A DNA stretch of 9,274 bases from an uncultured bacterium (GTDB lineage: Bacteria > Patescibacteriota > Minisyncoccia > Phycocordibacterales > GWA1-40-21). The translations under genes were made by a program, and so were the position numbers. This document shows positions 3,953 through 9,274 of the stretch, piece by piece. Below the pieces are notes generated by a model, which was not told where the DNA came from, ran no database searches, and saw nothing but the letters and a program-made list of their open reading frames with translations. The DNA is taken from NCBI GenBank assembly GCA_903824735.1, contig CAIJXO010000032.1:1-9274 (forward strand). Reading direction: 5' to 3'. Every line of letters begins with the position of its first letter. Position 1 is the stretch's first letter.

Positions 3953-6757
3953 TTAGATTTTAAAAGGTGAAATTGGTGGTGGTGGCGGGGCTTCTTTCTT
4001 TTCGTATTTTTTCATAATTTCTTTTTCCACTAATTCTCGATCCTGACCATATTTCAAATATGACAGCTCTTTAACCTTTTCGATGAAAGTACTATCGCCA
4101 CGTGGTGGGAATGGCACAAACAAGCTAAACGGTTTCACTGGACGACCATTCGAGAGCATTTTCACATAACAATTCAAATTGTCGACATTCATCAAGTCCT
4201 TGGCGGTAAAGGCCGGCGCAAACTGCTTTTCTAGATATTCAGAGTCCTCGGAGCTGACACAGAAGGAAGCGATAGAACCGACGTTACCGAAGACTGAATC
4301 CTTGATGTCTTCCTCAAGCTGGGCGATGAATTGATGTGCGACAGTAAGCGACAGTTTGTACTTACGAGCTTCGGACAAGATGGTCGAGATCGAATTAGTG
4401 GTGACGTTCTGGAACTCATCAATATATAGATAAAATGGTGGCAATTCTTTACCAAATGAATCGACACGTGACAAAGCCGACATTAAAAGCTTACCGACAA
4501 TAATAAGACCAATTAGATTGGCATTGATTTCGCCAAGACGGCCCTTCGACAAGTTGACCAAGAGAATCTTTTTCTTGTCCATGATCTCACGGAAGTTGAA
4601 AGAAGATTTTTCTTGAGCAATAATTGGTCGCATAATATCGTTCTGCAAGAAAACATCAAACTTGCTGACAATGTATGGAACAATGTTGGCGAGCGACGCT
4701 TCCCCTCCCGCCTTCTCGGCGATTTCTTTCCAGAACTGAACAACTAGCGGATTCTTACACTTGGAGATTTTCATATCGCGGAACTGCTTGTTCGACAAAA
4801 CCCGCGAAACATCGAGTAATGTATTGCCGCTTGAAGGATCTTCAAGGACGAGCATCACCGAGTTACGGAAATATTGCTCGAACATCGGACCACCGGCCAC
4901 TTTCATATCAAACAATTTATTGAAAATCGACAGCATTTCGTTCACCACAAAAGTCTTTTGTTCTGGAAATCTTTCATCGTATTCAAGCATGTTCAAGCCC
5001 ATCGGTCTTGCGGTATGACTTGGATCAAAGTAAACCAAATCATCGAGGCGTTCCTTGGGGACATAAGACAAAATATCTTGAATATCCGAACCGTGTGGGT
5101 CGATCATACAGACGCCTTCGCCGTTTAGAATATCTTGGCGGATCATCCGTTTCAAAAGAGTGGTCTTACCAGTACCAGTCTGACCGATGACATAGAAATG
5201 ACGCAAACGATCTTCTGGCGACATATAAATGTCAGTCTCGACATTACGATGGACATTCTTTCCAAGTGAAATACCCGCTTTCGGTAAATCAAGTGGTGCC
5301 TGGGCGGTACCGGCTTTGCTTTGCTTGAGCTGAGAAGTGCCTTTGATCTCGTGCTCAGGTAAGTGCATCATGGTCGTAATCTCTCGCACATTTAGTGGTA
5401 CTTTCTCACTTTCTTTAAAGACGCGGAAAGAAAATTCGCGGAAAAACTGACGAAGAGACTTGCCCTTTAGTCTTTCGAAAGACAGCTTGTTGCGCCCGGA
5501 GTTCTCAAACTGATTAAACGAAGATTCGAGGTCGGATAGAATCGATAGGGCTTCACTCTCGGTCTTAGCCGAAGCGACAATACGGATGTTTGTCTCGACG
5601 GTTGGTGAACTAATTTTATTATTTATATTCTCCTGAATCTTCTGATCAATAACCTCCTTTTCTTTAGCTTTATCTTTCTCTTCTTTCTCCTTGTGTGTGC
5701 TCGAAAAAGTTTTAGCAATATCCTTGAAAGTACTTTTAGCTTCACCAAAGAAAGTGGTGCGCGACATATCGATTGCCTCCTTCAGTTTCATTCCTTTAGC
5801 AATATCTTTTAAGGCTTTTTTATAGAAGGAAACATACTTTTCTCCAACTGGTTTAATGATGATTTGGATACCAGCTCCTTCGCCATCACGTTTCATTTTC
5901 GAAAAGCTGTTAAGCAAAACATTCAGCGGATCGTAATCAAACTCCTCATAAGTCTTCAGTGGATAGATATGGTTGCCTTCCTGTCGCGCAAATGAGCCGA
6001 CAGATGCCCCCGCTTCATTAAAGACATTGTAATCATCTTTTTTCTCAGAGATTCTAGCCTCAGAGAAAATCGATAGGATTTGTTTTTCAAATAAACCCTT
6101 TTTAGTATCTGGGACGGAAATATAAAAGATAAATTCTTCACTTTGATTAGCATTGGCAAGCTCAATCGAGAAATAATCTGGACCATCTTTCTCGTTTGAA
6201 ACCGAAAGCATACCAGCGTAAAACTGCTCCATCTTAGAAATCAGCTCTTTCAAATTCTTCGCTTTATCCTTTTCATCTTCATTGCCCGGTAAAGCCACTT
6301 CAAACAAAGTCATCTTTAGAGCTCTAAACAAAGGACTTTTTTCCTGCCCGCCCGGTACTGGTAGACCCGCTTTAATATACTGGACCAAGAAGCGGTGAAA
6401 GTCATCATCAAGATGCGAATCGTTTAATCTTTCCACGACTGACAAAGCATTCATCAAACCTTTGGCCTGCAAAATACTGACCAACTCTTCCATTTTCGAA
6501 TCATGCTCCTCTGGTGAAAGATCAAGGACAATCGCTTCAAGCTCATGCGTCGGTAATTTATAGTTTTCGTGGAGAACTTCTTCGGGTTTGAGATTTTTAT
6601 AATCAATAATCTTGTCGGTAATGATATTTTCCCGCGGGACTACTTCCCCTTTCTCGAGGAGAGTCTTTTCGTGCTCGGCGACTTTACTGCGTAAAAAATC
6701 CAGCTCCTCCTGAGGCGAAGAAAACTTTTGCTCTATTTTTTCAAACCCCGTTTCCAT
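3953..6757 (-). CDS. Large type IV secretion-type ATPase (VirB4/TraD-TraG-like, helicase HerA superfamily)
   Basis: A 934-residue soluble protein with no evident membrane segment. The C-terminal half is a RecA-like motor: Walker A G525-Q-T-G-T-G-K-T-T533, then V-C-M-I-D-P-H-G, a Walker B F-Y-L-Y-I-D780-E781-F-Q-N, S-E-A-R-K-Y-K-L-S-L-T-V-A-H-Q (about 793-807) and a TraG/TraD-like closing part. This is the DNA-pumping / coupling ATPase architecture of type IV secretion and conjugation. Residues 1-510 hold a charged start, a helical part, an alpha/beta domain around 190-330 as in related Patescibacteria proteins, and a Lys/Glu-rich linker near 353-380. The tail is proline-rich (five prolines, then I-S-P-F-K-I). 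No other secretion genes are here, so its partner machine (pilus, DNA uptake or export) is unknown. Its ATG lies 9 bases after map, behind an extended -10. Confidence 0.82.
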   Translation of the reverse strand: METGFEKIEQKFSSPQEELDFLRSKVAEHEKTLLEKGEVVPRENIITDKIIDYKNLKPEEVLHENYKLPTHELEAIVLDLSPEEHDSKMEELVSILQAKGLMNALSVVERLNDSHLDDDFHRFLVQYIKAGLPVPGGQEKSPLFRALKMTLFEVALPGNEDEKDKAKNLKELISKMEQFYAGMLSVSNEKDGPDYFSIELANANQSEEFIFYISVPDTKKGLFEKQILSIFSEARISEKKDDYNVFNEAGASVGSFARQEGNHIYPLKTYEEFDYDPLNVLLNSFSKMKRDGEGAGIQIIIKPVGEKYVSFYKKALKDIAKGMKLKEAIDMSRTTFFGEAKSTFKDIAKTFSSTHKEKEEKDKAKEKEVIDQKIQENINNKISSPTVETNIRIVASAKTESEALSILSDLESSFNQFENSGRNKLSFERLKGKSLRQFFREFSFRVFKESEKVPLNVREITTMMHLPEHEIKGTSQLKQSKAGTAQAPLDLPKAGISLGKNVHRNVETDIYMSPEDRLRHFYVIGQTGTGKTTLLKRMIRQDILNGEGVCMIDPHGSDIQDILSYVPKERLDDLVYFDPSHTARPMGLNMLEYDERFPEQKTFVVNEMLSIFNKLFDMKVAGGPMFEQYFRNSVMLVLEDPSSGNTLLDVSRVLSNKQFRDMKISKCKNPLVVQFWKEIAEKAGGEASLANIVPYIVSKFDVFLQNDIMRPIIAQEKSSFNFREIMDKKKILLVNLSKGRLGEINANLIGLIIVGKLLMSALSRVDSFGKELPPFYLYIDEFQNVTTNSISTILSEARKYKLSLTVAHQFIAQLEEDIKDSVFGNVGSIASFCVSSEDSEYLEKQFAPAFTAKDLMNVDNLNCYVKMLSNGRPVKPFSLFVPFPPRGDSTFIEKVKELSYLKYGQDRELVEKEIMKKYEKKEAPPPPPISPFKI

Positions 6758-6774
6758 TACGGAGAATTATAGCA
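6758..6774 (-). promoter_or_regulatory. Extended -10 promoter embedded in the map stop codon
   Basis: TGCTATAAT (6774-6766, - strand) is a perfect extended -10. Its letters form the last codons of map, ATG CTA TAA (Met-Leu-stop), plus one T. Eight bases separate it from the ATPase ATG, so the predicted mRNA has a leader of about 0-2 bases. Confidence 0.65.
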
Positions 6775-7540
6775 TAGTTAGTATCTCTGCTCCATTTTTC
6801 GTGACCACCACTGTATGTTCAAAATGAGCACTGCGCTTGCCGTCTTTAGTGCGATAAGTATAGCCATCGCTGTCTAGTTTGATATGTTTAGTCCCTTCGT
6901 TTAGCATTGGCTCAATCGCAATCACCATACCCGCTCGGAGCTTTTCACCCTTGTCATCCAGGCAGTAATTAGGCACATAGGGGTCTTCATGCACTTTATA
7001 GCCCACACCGTGACCACAGAGCTCCTCGACGATACCATAGCGCCTTGGTCGCACATATCTCTCGATCGCATAGCTAATGTCGCGCACATAATTACCATCT
7101 TTCACCGCCTTTATACCTTCAAGTAACGCCTGTCTTGTATCATCCATCAAATCTCGAGCCGCCTGATCAACTTCACCCACCGGAACCGTAATCGCCGAAT
7201 CAGTAAAAAGACCGTCGTGAATTAATCCCATATCAAGCGAGACGATATCCCCCTCCTTCAAAATCTTTGGTGACTCATTCGGAATACCGTGGACGATTTC
7301 ATCATTAATCGAAACGCACAGTGACGCCGGATAAGGACGCTTGGCGCCAGCAGGCTTATAATTCAAAAAGGACGACTTATCACCCTTCTCCTCCACGAGC
7401 TTTCGGGCAAGATTATCGAGCTCCAAAGTCGAAACACCCGGCTTTACGGCCTTAGCTAACTCACTCAAAATATGCGCCAGGCGCCTACCACCCGCCTTTA
7501 GTATGTCTATTTCCTCCTTAGTCTTAATCGTGACGGCCAT
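6767..7540 (-). CDS. map: Methionine aminopeptidase, type I
   Basis: It removes the first methionine from new proteins in the cytoplasm. The 257 residues match the type I length. All five metal ligands can be placed: D103 (S-L-D-M-G), D114 (F-T-D-S-A), H177 (C-G-H-G-V-G), E209 (I-E-P-M-L) and E240 (H-F-E-H-T-V). The substrate-side histidine H84 is in I-V-H-G-I-P and a second histidine is at H184. No N-terminal zinc-finger extension is present. The gene follows adk with a 9-base gap and precedes the ATPase with a 9-base gap. The adk-map pair is often found next to secY, but here it is detached from ribosomal genes. It ends in Met-Leu because those codons double as the next promoter element. 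Confidence 0.96.
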   Translation of the reverse strand: MAVTIKTKEEIDILKAGGRRLAHILSELAKAVKPGVSTLELDNLARKLVEEKGDKSSFLNYKPAGAKRPYPASLCVSINDEIVHGIPNESPKILKEGDIVSLDMGLIHDGLFTDSAITVPVGEVDQAARDLMDDTRQALLEGIKAVKDGNYVRDISYAIERYVRPRRYGIVEELCGHGVGYKVHEDPYVPNYCLDDKGEKLRAGMVIAIEPMLNEGTKHIKLDSDGYTYRTKDGKRSAHFEHTVVVTKNGAEILTML

Positions 7541-7554
7541 TCTTAAATCTTATA
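7541..7554 (-). promoter_or_regulatory. -10-like element embedded in the adk stop codon
   Basis: TATAAG (7554-7549, - strand) matches the -10 consensus at five of six positions and contains the adk stop TAA (7552-7550). Eight bases separate it from the map ATG. Unlike its two counterparts it lacks the upstream TG, so it is weaker on sequence alone. Confidence 0.45.
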
Positions 7555-8155
7555 GATTTAAGCCTAATTTGGCAAGTATCTCATTTTGCACATCATCAAT
7601 CGGCTGTTCACCGTTTACTTCCGCAAAATTATAGTAATCGCTCGATTTAAAGAAATTAATGGCTGGCATAACGTCAGTTTTGAACCACTCTAGGCGCTTG
7701 TCAATGGCATCGGGTAAGTCATCTGGTCGAGCGCGTGCCAAAAGTCGCTTCTTTGACCACTCTGGACTGACATTTAGATAAATAACCGCTGGTTTTTCGA
7801 TTTTGTAAAATTGCAAAAGTGATCCGAGCATTATCGCCTCATGAAGTTTGCGCGGACAGCCATCAAAAATAACATTTTCCTCACCCGTAAAAGTGTTAAT
7901 CAAATAATTGGCCCATAGAGCGACGATAATCGCCTCCGGCGCCAAATCACCATTACTCAAAACCTGACGCATTTGCTTATTACTAAATCCCTCACCTTCT
8001 GAAAAATTTCTTAGCAATGCGCCACTACCGATACGTAGAGTACGGCAGGACTTATCGCCAACTTGGCATAATTTCTCGGTTAAAATATCCGCCTGCGTTC
8101 CCTTACCACAGCCAGATGGTCCGAGAAAAATAAAAACTTGGGGTTTGTGTTGCAT
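7550..8155 (-). CDS. adk: Adenylate kinase
   Basis: It interconverts ATP + AMP and 2 ADP. The P-loop G12-P-S-G-C-G-K-G-T-Q21 is at the N-terminus. R-I-G-S-G-A-L-L-R (about 41-49) corresponds to the AMP-binding T-G-D-[ML]-[LF]-R region, F-D-G-C-P-R-K (about 97-103) to the D-G-[FY]-P-R motif, and R-A-R-P-D-D-L-P-D-A-I-D-K-R to the R-x-D-D-x(5)-R segment of the lid hinge. At 201 residues it is a short-lid form: no zinc-binding or extended lid of the 215-residue type is seen. Cys in place of Phe/Tyr in D-G-x-P-R, and S-G-S/A-G in place of T-G-D, are mild departures. Another AMP/UMP-CMP-type nucleotide kinase is possible, but adk is the best reading next to map. The gene starts 9 bases after the antitoxin stop. 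Confidence 0.85.
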   Translation of the reverse strand: MQHKPQVFIFLGPSGCGKGTQADILTEKLCQVGDKSCRTLRIGSGALLRNFSEGEGFSNKQMRQVLSNGDLAPEAIIVALWANYLINTFTGEENVIFDGCPRKLHEAIMLGSLLQFYKIEKPAVIYLNVSPEWSKKRLLARARPDDLPDAIDKRLEWFKTDVMPAINFFKSSDYYNFAEVNGEQPIDDVQNEILAKLGLNL

Positions 8156-8172
8156 ATAAGAATATTATAGCA
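8156..8172 (-). promoter_or_regulatory. Extended -10 promoter embedded in the antitoxin stop codon
   Basis: TGCTATAAT (8172-8164, - strand) is identical to the element before the ATPase gene and is again formed by Met-Leu-stop codons, here those of the HigA-like antitoxin. Eight bases separate it from the adk ATG, predicting a leader of about 0-2 bases. This would let adk be transcribed independently of the toxin-antitoxin pair. Confidence 0.65.
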
Positions 8173-8500
8173 TAGCTGGTGACTTTTTCTTCACAATTGA
8201 AATTTTTAGCTCAATACCCAAAGCATCAGCTATATTGTATAGAAAAAGCACCGTCGGATTACCCCGACCAGACTCAAAACGAGAAATCGCGGACTGCTTT
8301 GTGCCAAGCTTTTTAGCCAATTGCTTCTGAGTCAGCTCCCCATTTATCCTCTTCCTGATAATAATCTTGATTAGGTCGTATTCAGGCTTCAAAGCGAGAT
8401 ATGCCCGTCTGAATTCCGGATCCTTCATCTGCTCCCTATGGAACTCATCGAAAGACTTTAACTTACTTAATTTTCTTTTTATAATTTGATCTTTGGTCAT
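8165..8500 (-). CDS. higA: XRE-family antitoxin, HigA-like
   Basis: A 111-residue protein with a helix-turn-helix of the Xre/Cro type at about residues 57-78 (L-T-Q-K-Q-L-A-K-K-L-G-T-K-Q-S-A-I-S-R-F-E, followed by S-G-R-G-N-P-T), preceded by a charged N-terminal region (1-45). It follows a HigB/Gp49-like toxin gene by 28 bases, in the toxin-first order typical of higBA. By family knowledge such a protein neutralises the toxin and represses the pair's promoter. A 15-base inverted repeat lies just before its start codon. No Shine-Dalgarno sequence is visible. The last three codons ATG CTA TAA double as the -10 element of adk. Confidence 0.85.
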   Translation of the reverse strand: MTKDQIIKRKLSKLKSFDEFHREQMKDPEFRRAYLALKPEYDLIKIIIRKRINGELTQKQLAKKLGTKQSAISRFESGRGNPTVLFLYNIADALGIELKISIVKKKSPAML

Positions 8501-8508
8501 TTTTAATA

Positions 8509-8532
8509 AAGTTAAGATAACTTATATGTTAT
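8509..8532. promoter_or_regulatory. Overlapping inverted repeats in the toxin-antitoxin gap, possible operator
   Basis: AAGTTA (8509-8514) and TAACTT (8518-8523) are perfect arms around a 3-base centre. ATAAC (8517-8521) and GTTAT (8528-8532) form a second, overlapping repeat. A -10-like TATAAG (8526-8521, - strand) lies inside, which could give the antitoxin its own message with a leader of about 14 bases. A binding site for the antitoxin is a reasonable guess, but the stretch is very AT-rich and short repeats arise easily there. Confidence 0.4.
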
Positions 8533-8843
8533 ATATTATCAAATAGCCATAATTTATGCAAGGCGATATCTATCTCGCGGACCGGTATTTTTTGGGTCTT
8601 TTTAATAAAAATATGTAAAATAAGGGCGGAGTCATCCCGAAACGCATAAAGAACTCTAACTTTGGTCTTTCCTTTGCCCCTAAGCTCAAATAAATCGCCG
8701 CTTATCTTTTTAGAATACGGCATTCTTATTTCATGACCGAATCCCTCAAGTAGTTCTCTTAGGTGTGAGACTTCCGCCTGTTCTATCATGCTCAGTTCTT
8801 TAATGAAAATCTCTATTTTCGAATCAACAAATTTTATTTTCAC
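8529..8843 (-). CDS. higB: HigB-like toxin (phage Gp49-like, RelE superfamily)
   Basis: A 104-residue protein with the Gp49-like pattern: M-P-Y-S-K-K-I-S-G-D-L-F-E-L-R (about 41-55), K-V-R-V-L-Y-A-F (61-68), I-L-H-I-F-I-K-K-T-Q-K-I-P-V-R-E-I-D-I-A (about 74-93). By family knowledge these are ribosome-dependent mRNA-cutting toxins held in check by a HTH antitoxin, which is the next gene. The start is GTG at 8843. The family core begins within about 10 residues, and no ATG lies upstream in a better position. A -35/-10 pair ends 6 bases before the GTG, so the message should be leaderless. The frame is intact; it may be a working toxin. Confidence 0.85.
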   Translation of the reverse strand: MKIKFVDSKIEIFIKELSMIEQAEVSHLRELLEGFGHEIRMPYSKKISGDLFELRGKGKTKVRVLYAFRDDSALILHIFIKKTQKIPVREIDIALHKLWLFDNI

Positions 8844-8878
8844 GCCAGCATCCTAACACAAAACTACATCACACCCAA
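8844..8878 (-). promoter_or_regulatory. Promoter of the toxin-antitoxin operon
   Basis: On the - strand, TTGGGT (8878-8873), a 17-base spacer and TAGGAT (8855-8850) preceded by TGT form an extended -10 promoter. The gap to the GTG start is 6 bases, placing transcription start on the G of the start codon. Confidence 0.55.
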
Positions 8879-8913
8879 AAAACTAGATGTGTATAAGTAG
8901 CCCGAGGTTCCAC

Positions 8914-8973
8914 CCATAAGAAAACCGCCCAATACTAGGTGCCGGTAATCTTACCTGGCGCCCGCGGGCGGTT
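8914..8973 (-). terminator. Strong GC-rich terminator after the 39-codon frame
   Basis: On the - strand AACCGCCC (8973-8966) pairs perfectly with GGGCGGTT (8930-8923). Further pairing lies inside the long loop: GGCGCC (8962-8957) with GGTGCC (8944-8939), and a small hairpin at 8945-8955. The stem is followed by TTTTCTTAT (8924-8916). It begins 5 bases past the stop of the small frame. A palindrome CGCCCGCGGGCG (8959-8970) offers a competing fold. Confidence 0.68.
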
Positions 8974-8978
8974 CGATC

Positions 8979-9098
8979 CTACTTCTTGGCGATCTTCTCG
9001 AGCGCCTCGACGGCTCGACGTGCGAGGGGGATACCGATCACCGCGCACATAATCGCACACGCAGCAATCGCCATCAACGGAATAAACAATGGATGCAT
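8979..9098 (-). CDS. Possible 39-residue single-span membrane peptide
   Basis: I do not recognise this gene. The frame starts at the ATG 9098-9096 and encodes a hydrophobic stretch (residues 3-25, starting H-P-L-F-I-P-L-M-A-I-A-A-C) followed by a basic amphipathic tail with R27-R28, two Glu and four Lys. That is the shape of a one-span membrane peptide with the C-terminus inside. Support comes from three signs. An AAAGGA ribosome binding site ends 6 bases before the ATG, the only good one in the window. A strong terminator follows directly. GC content is about 56% (67 of 120 bases), well above the surrounding sequence. The unusual composition and initiation signal suggest transfer from elsewhere. 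Small hydrophobic type I toxins and phage peptides have this look, but nothing here proves either. Confidence 0.5.
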   Translation of the reverse strand: MHPLFIPLMAIAACAIMCAVIGIPLARRAVEALEKIAKK

Positions 9099-9142
9099 CT
9101 GTTTTCCTTTATTTTCCTGCCAGAGACAATTCTTGAAAATTC

Positions 9143-9171
9143 TTGTTTGAAATGCAACTCATGTATAAGAT
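9143..9171 (+). promoter_or_regulatory. Promoter of the IS30-family transposase
   Basis: TTGTTT (9143-9148), a 17-base spacer and TAAGAT (9166-9171), with 6 bases to the ATG at 9178. The -10 is only a partial match, but the spacing again predicts a leaderless message. Confidence 0.4.
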
Positions 9172-9177
9172 AAATAT

Positions 9178-9274
9178 ATGAGAAAAACATTTAAGCATTT
9201 GGACTTTCACGCTCGAGACCGCCTTGAGGGTTTGTGGCGTGCTGGACATAGACAGACAGAGATTGCCAAGATAC
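9178..9274 (+). CDS. IS30-family transposase, N-terminal fragment (runs off the right edge)
   Basis: Thirty-two codons are visible. The translation starts MRKTFKHLDFHARDRLEGLW and goes on R-A-G-H-R-Q-T-E-I-A-K-I. The K-H-L-[TD]-x-x-x-R-x-x-[IL]-E start followed by a helix-turn-helix beginning A-G-H-x-Q-x-E-I-A is the N-terminal DNA-binding domain of IS30-type DDE transposases. The catalytic domain lies beyond the window, so intactness is unknown. No Shine-Dalgarno sequence is present. It is transcribed away from the small GC-rich frame. Confidence 0.72.
   Translation, partial: MRKTFKHLDFHARDRLEGLWRAGHRQTEIAKI

Larger units (their letters stand above)
9121..9274 (+). mobile_element. Left part of an IS30-family insertion sequence (boundary approximate)
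   Basis: The transposase start at 9178 is preceded by TTGAAATGCAACTC (9147-9160), similar to terminal repeats I know from IS30 relatives, and by two copies of AATTCTTG (9128-9135, 9138-9145) 10 bases apart. The exact terminus is not visible without the other end, which lies outside the window. Confidence 0.45.

Noticed and set aside
3942..3955. A fourth stop-embedded -10 element at the ATPase/ndk junction (TAATAA, 8 bases before ATG)
   Set aside because: It matches TATAAT at only three positions and lacks the TG extension. The 11-base gap also breaks the 9-base pattern.
8923..8973. Integron attC-like site, because of a long imperfect hairpin beside a small cassette-like frame
   Set aside because: The arms lack the RYYYAAC / GTTRRRY core sites, and the stem is followed by a T-rich tract on the strand that follows the frame's stop, which fits a terminator.
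1..9274. CRISPR array, tRNA or rRNA genes
   Set aside because: No regularly spaced direct repeats, cloverleaf with T-arm signature, or conserved rRNA segments were seen on either strand.

Overview
This window looks like a piece of a compact, moderately AT-rich bacterial chromosome. I place it in the candidate phyla radiation (Patescibacteria), perhaps a Parcubacteria-like lineage. That is an inference from the gene set (a large type IV secretion-type ATPase of the kind common there, a small YjdF-like membrane protein, a nucleoside diphosphate kinase with extra loops), the tiny intergenic gaps, and the near absence of Shine-Dalgarno sequences. No 16S or other phylogenetic marker RNA is present to settle it.

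Layout. At 1-86 (-) is the cut-off start of an IS1595-type transposase. A promoter then drives infC-rpmI-rplT (178-1277, +), the translation initiation factor IF3 / ribosomal L35-L20 operon. It meets a convergent gene with no base between the stop codons, and its likely terminator lies inside that neighbour. From 1278 to 8843 everything is on the - strand. In transcription order these are a HigB-like toxin, a HigA-like antitoxin, adenylate kinase, methionine aminopeptidase, a 934-residue secretion-type ATPase, nucleoside diphosphate kinase, a structured non-coding RNA, a YjdF-like membrane protein, and a beta-CASP metallo-beta-lactamase RNA-processing enzyme. From 8844 to 9177 there is no known gene, but the stretch holds a GC-rich 39-codon open frame (-) with a ribosome binding site and a strong terminator. 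At 9178 the start of an IS30-family transposase runs off the right edge.

How the genes work together. Most are housekeeping: translation initiation and ribosome assembly (infC, rpmI, rplT), N-terminal methionine removal (map), nucleotide balance (adk, ndk) and RNA turnover (beta-CASP enzyme). A toxin-antitoxin pair sits just upstream of adk-map. Transposases of two different families bracket the block.

Most notable. (1) A promoter -10 element, often of the extended TGnTATAAT type, lies 6-9 bases before the start codon of several genes, which predicts leaderless or nearly leaderless mRNAs. At three successive junctions (higA/adk, adk/map, map/ATPase) the -10 element contains the stop codon of the upstream gene, so each gap is exactly 9 bases and two unrelated proteins both end in Met-Leu. 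(2) The 197-base space between ndk and the membrane protein gene encodes a roughly 166-nt structured RNA with its own promoter and terminator, possibly a divergent 6S RNA.
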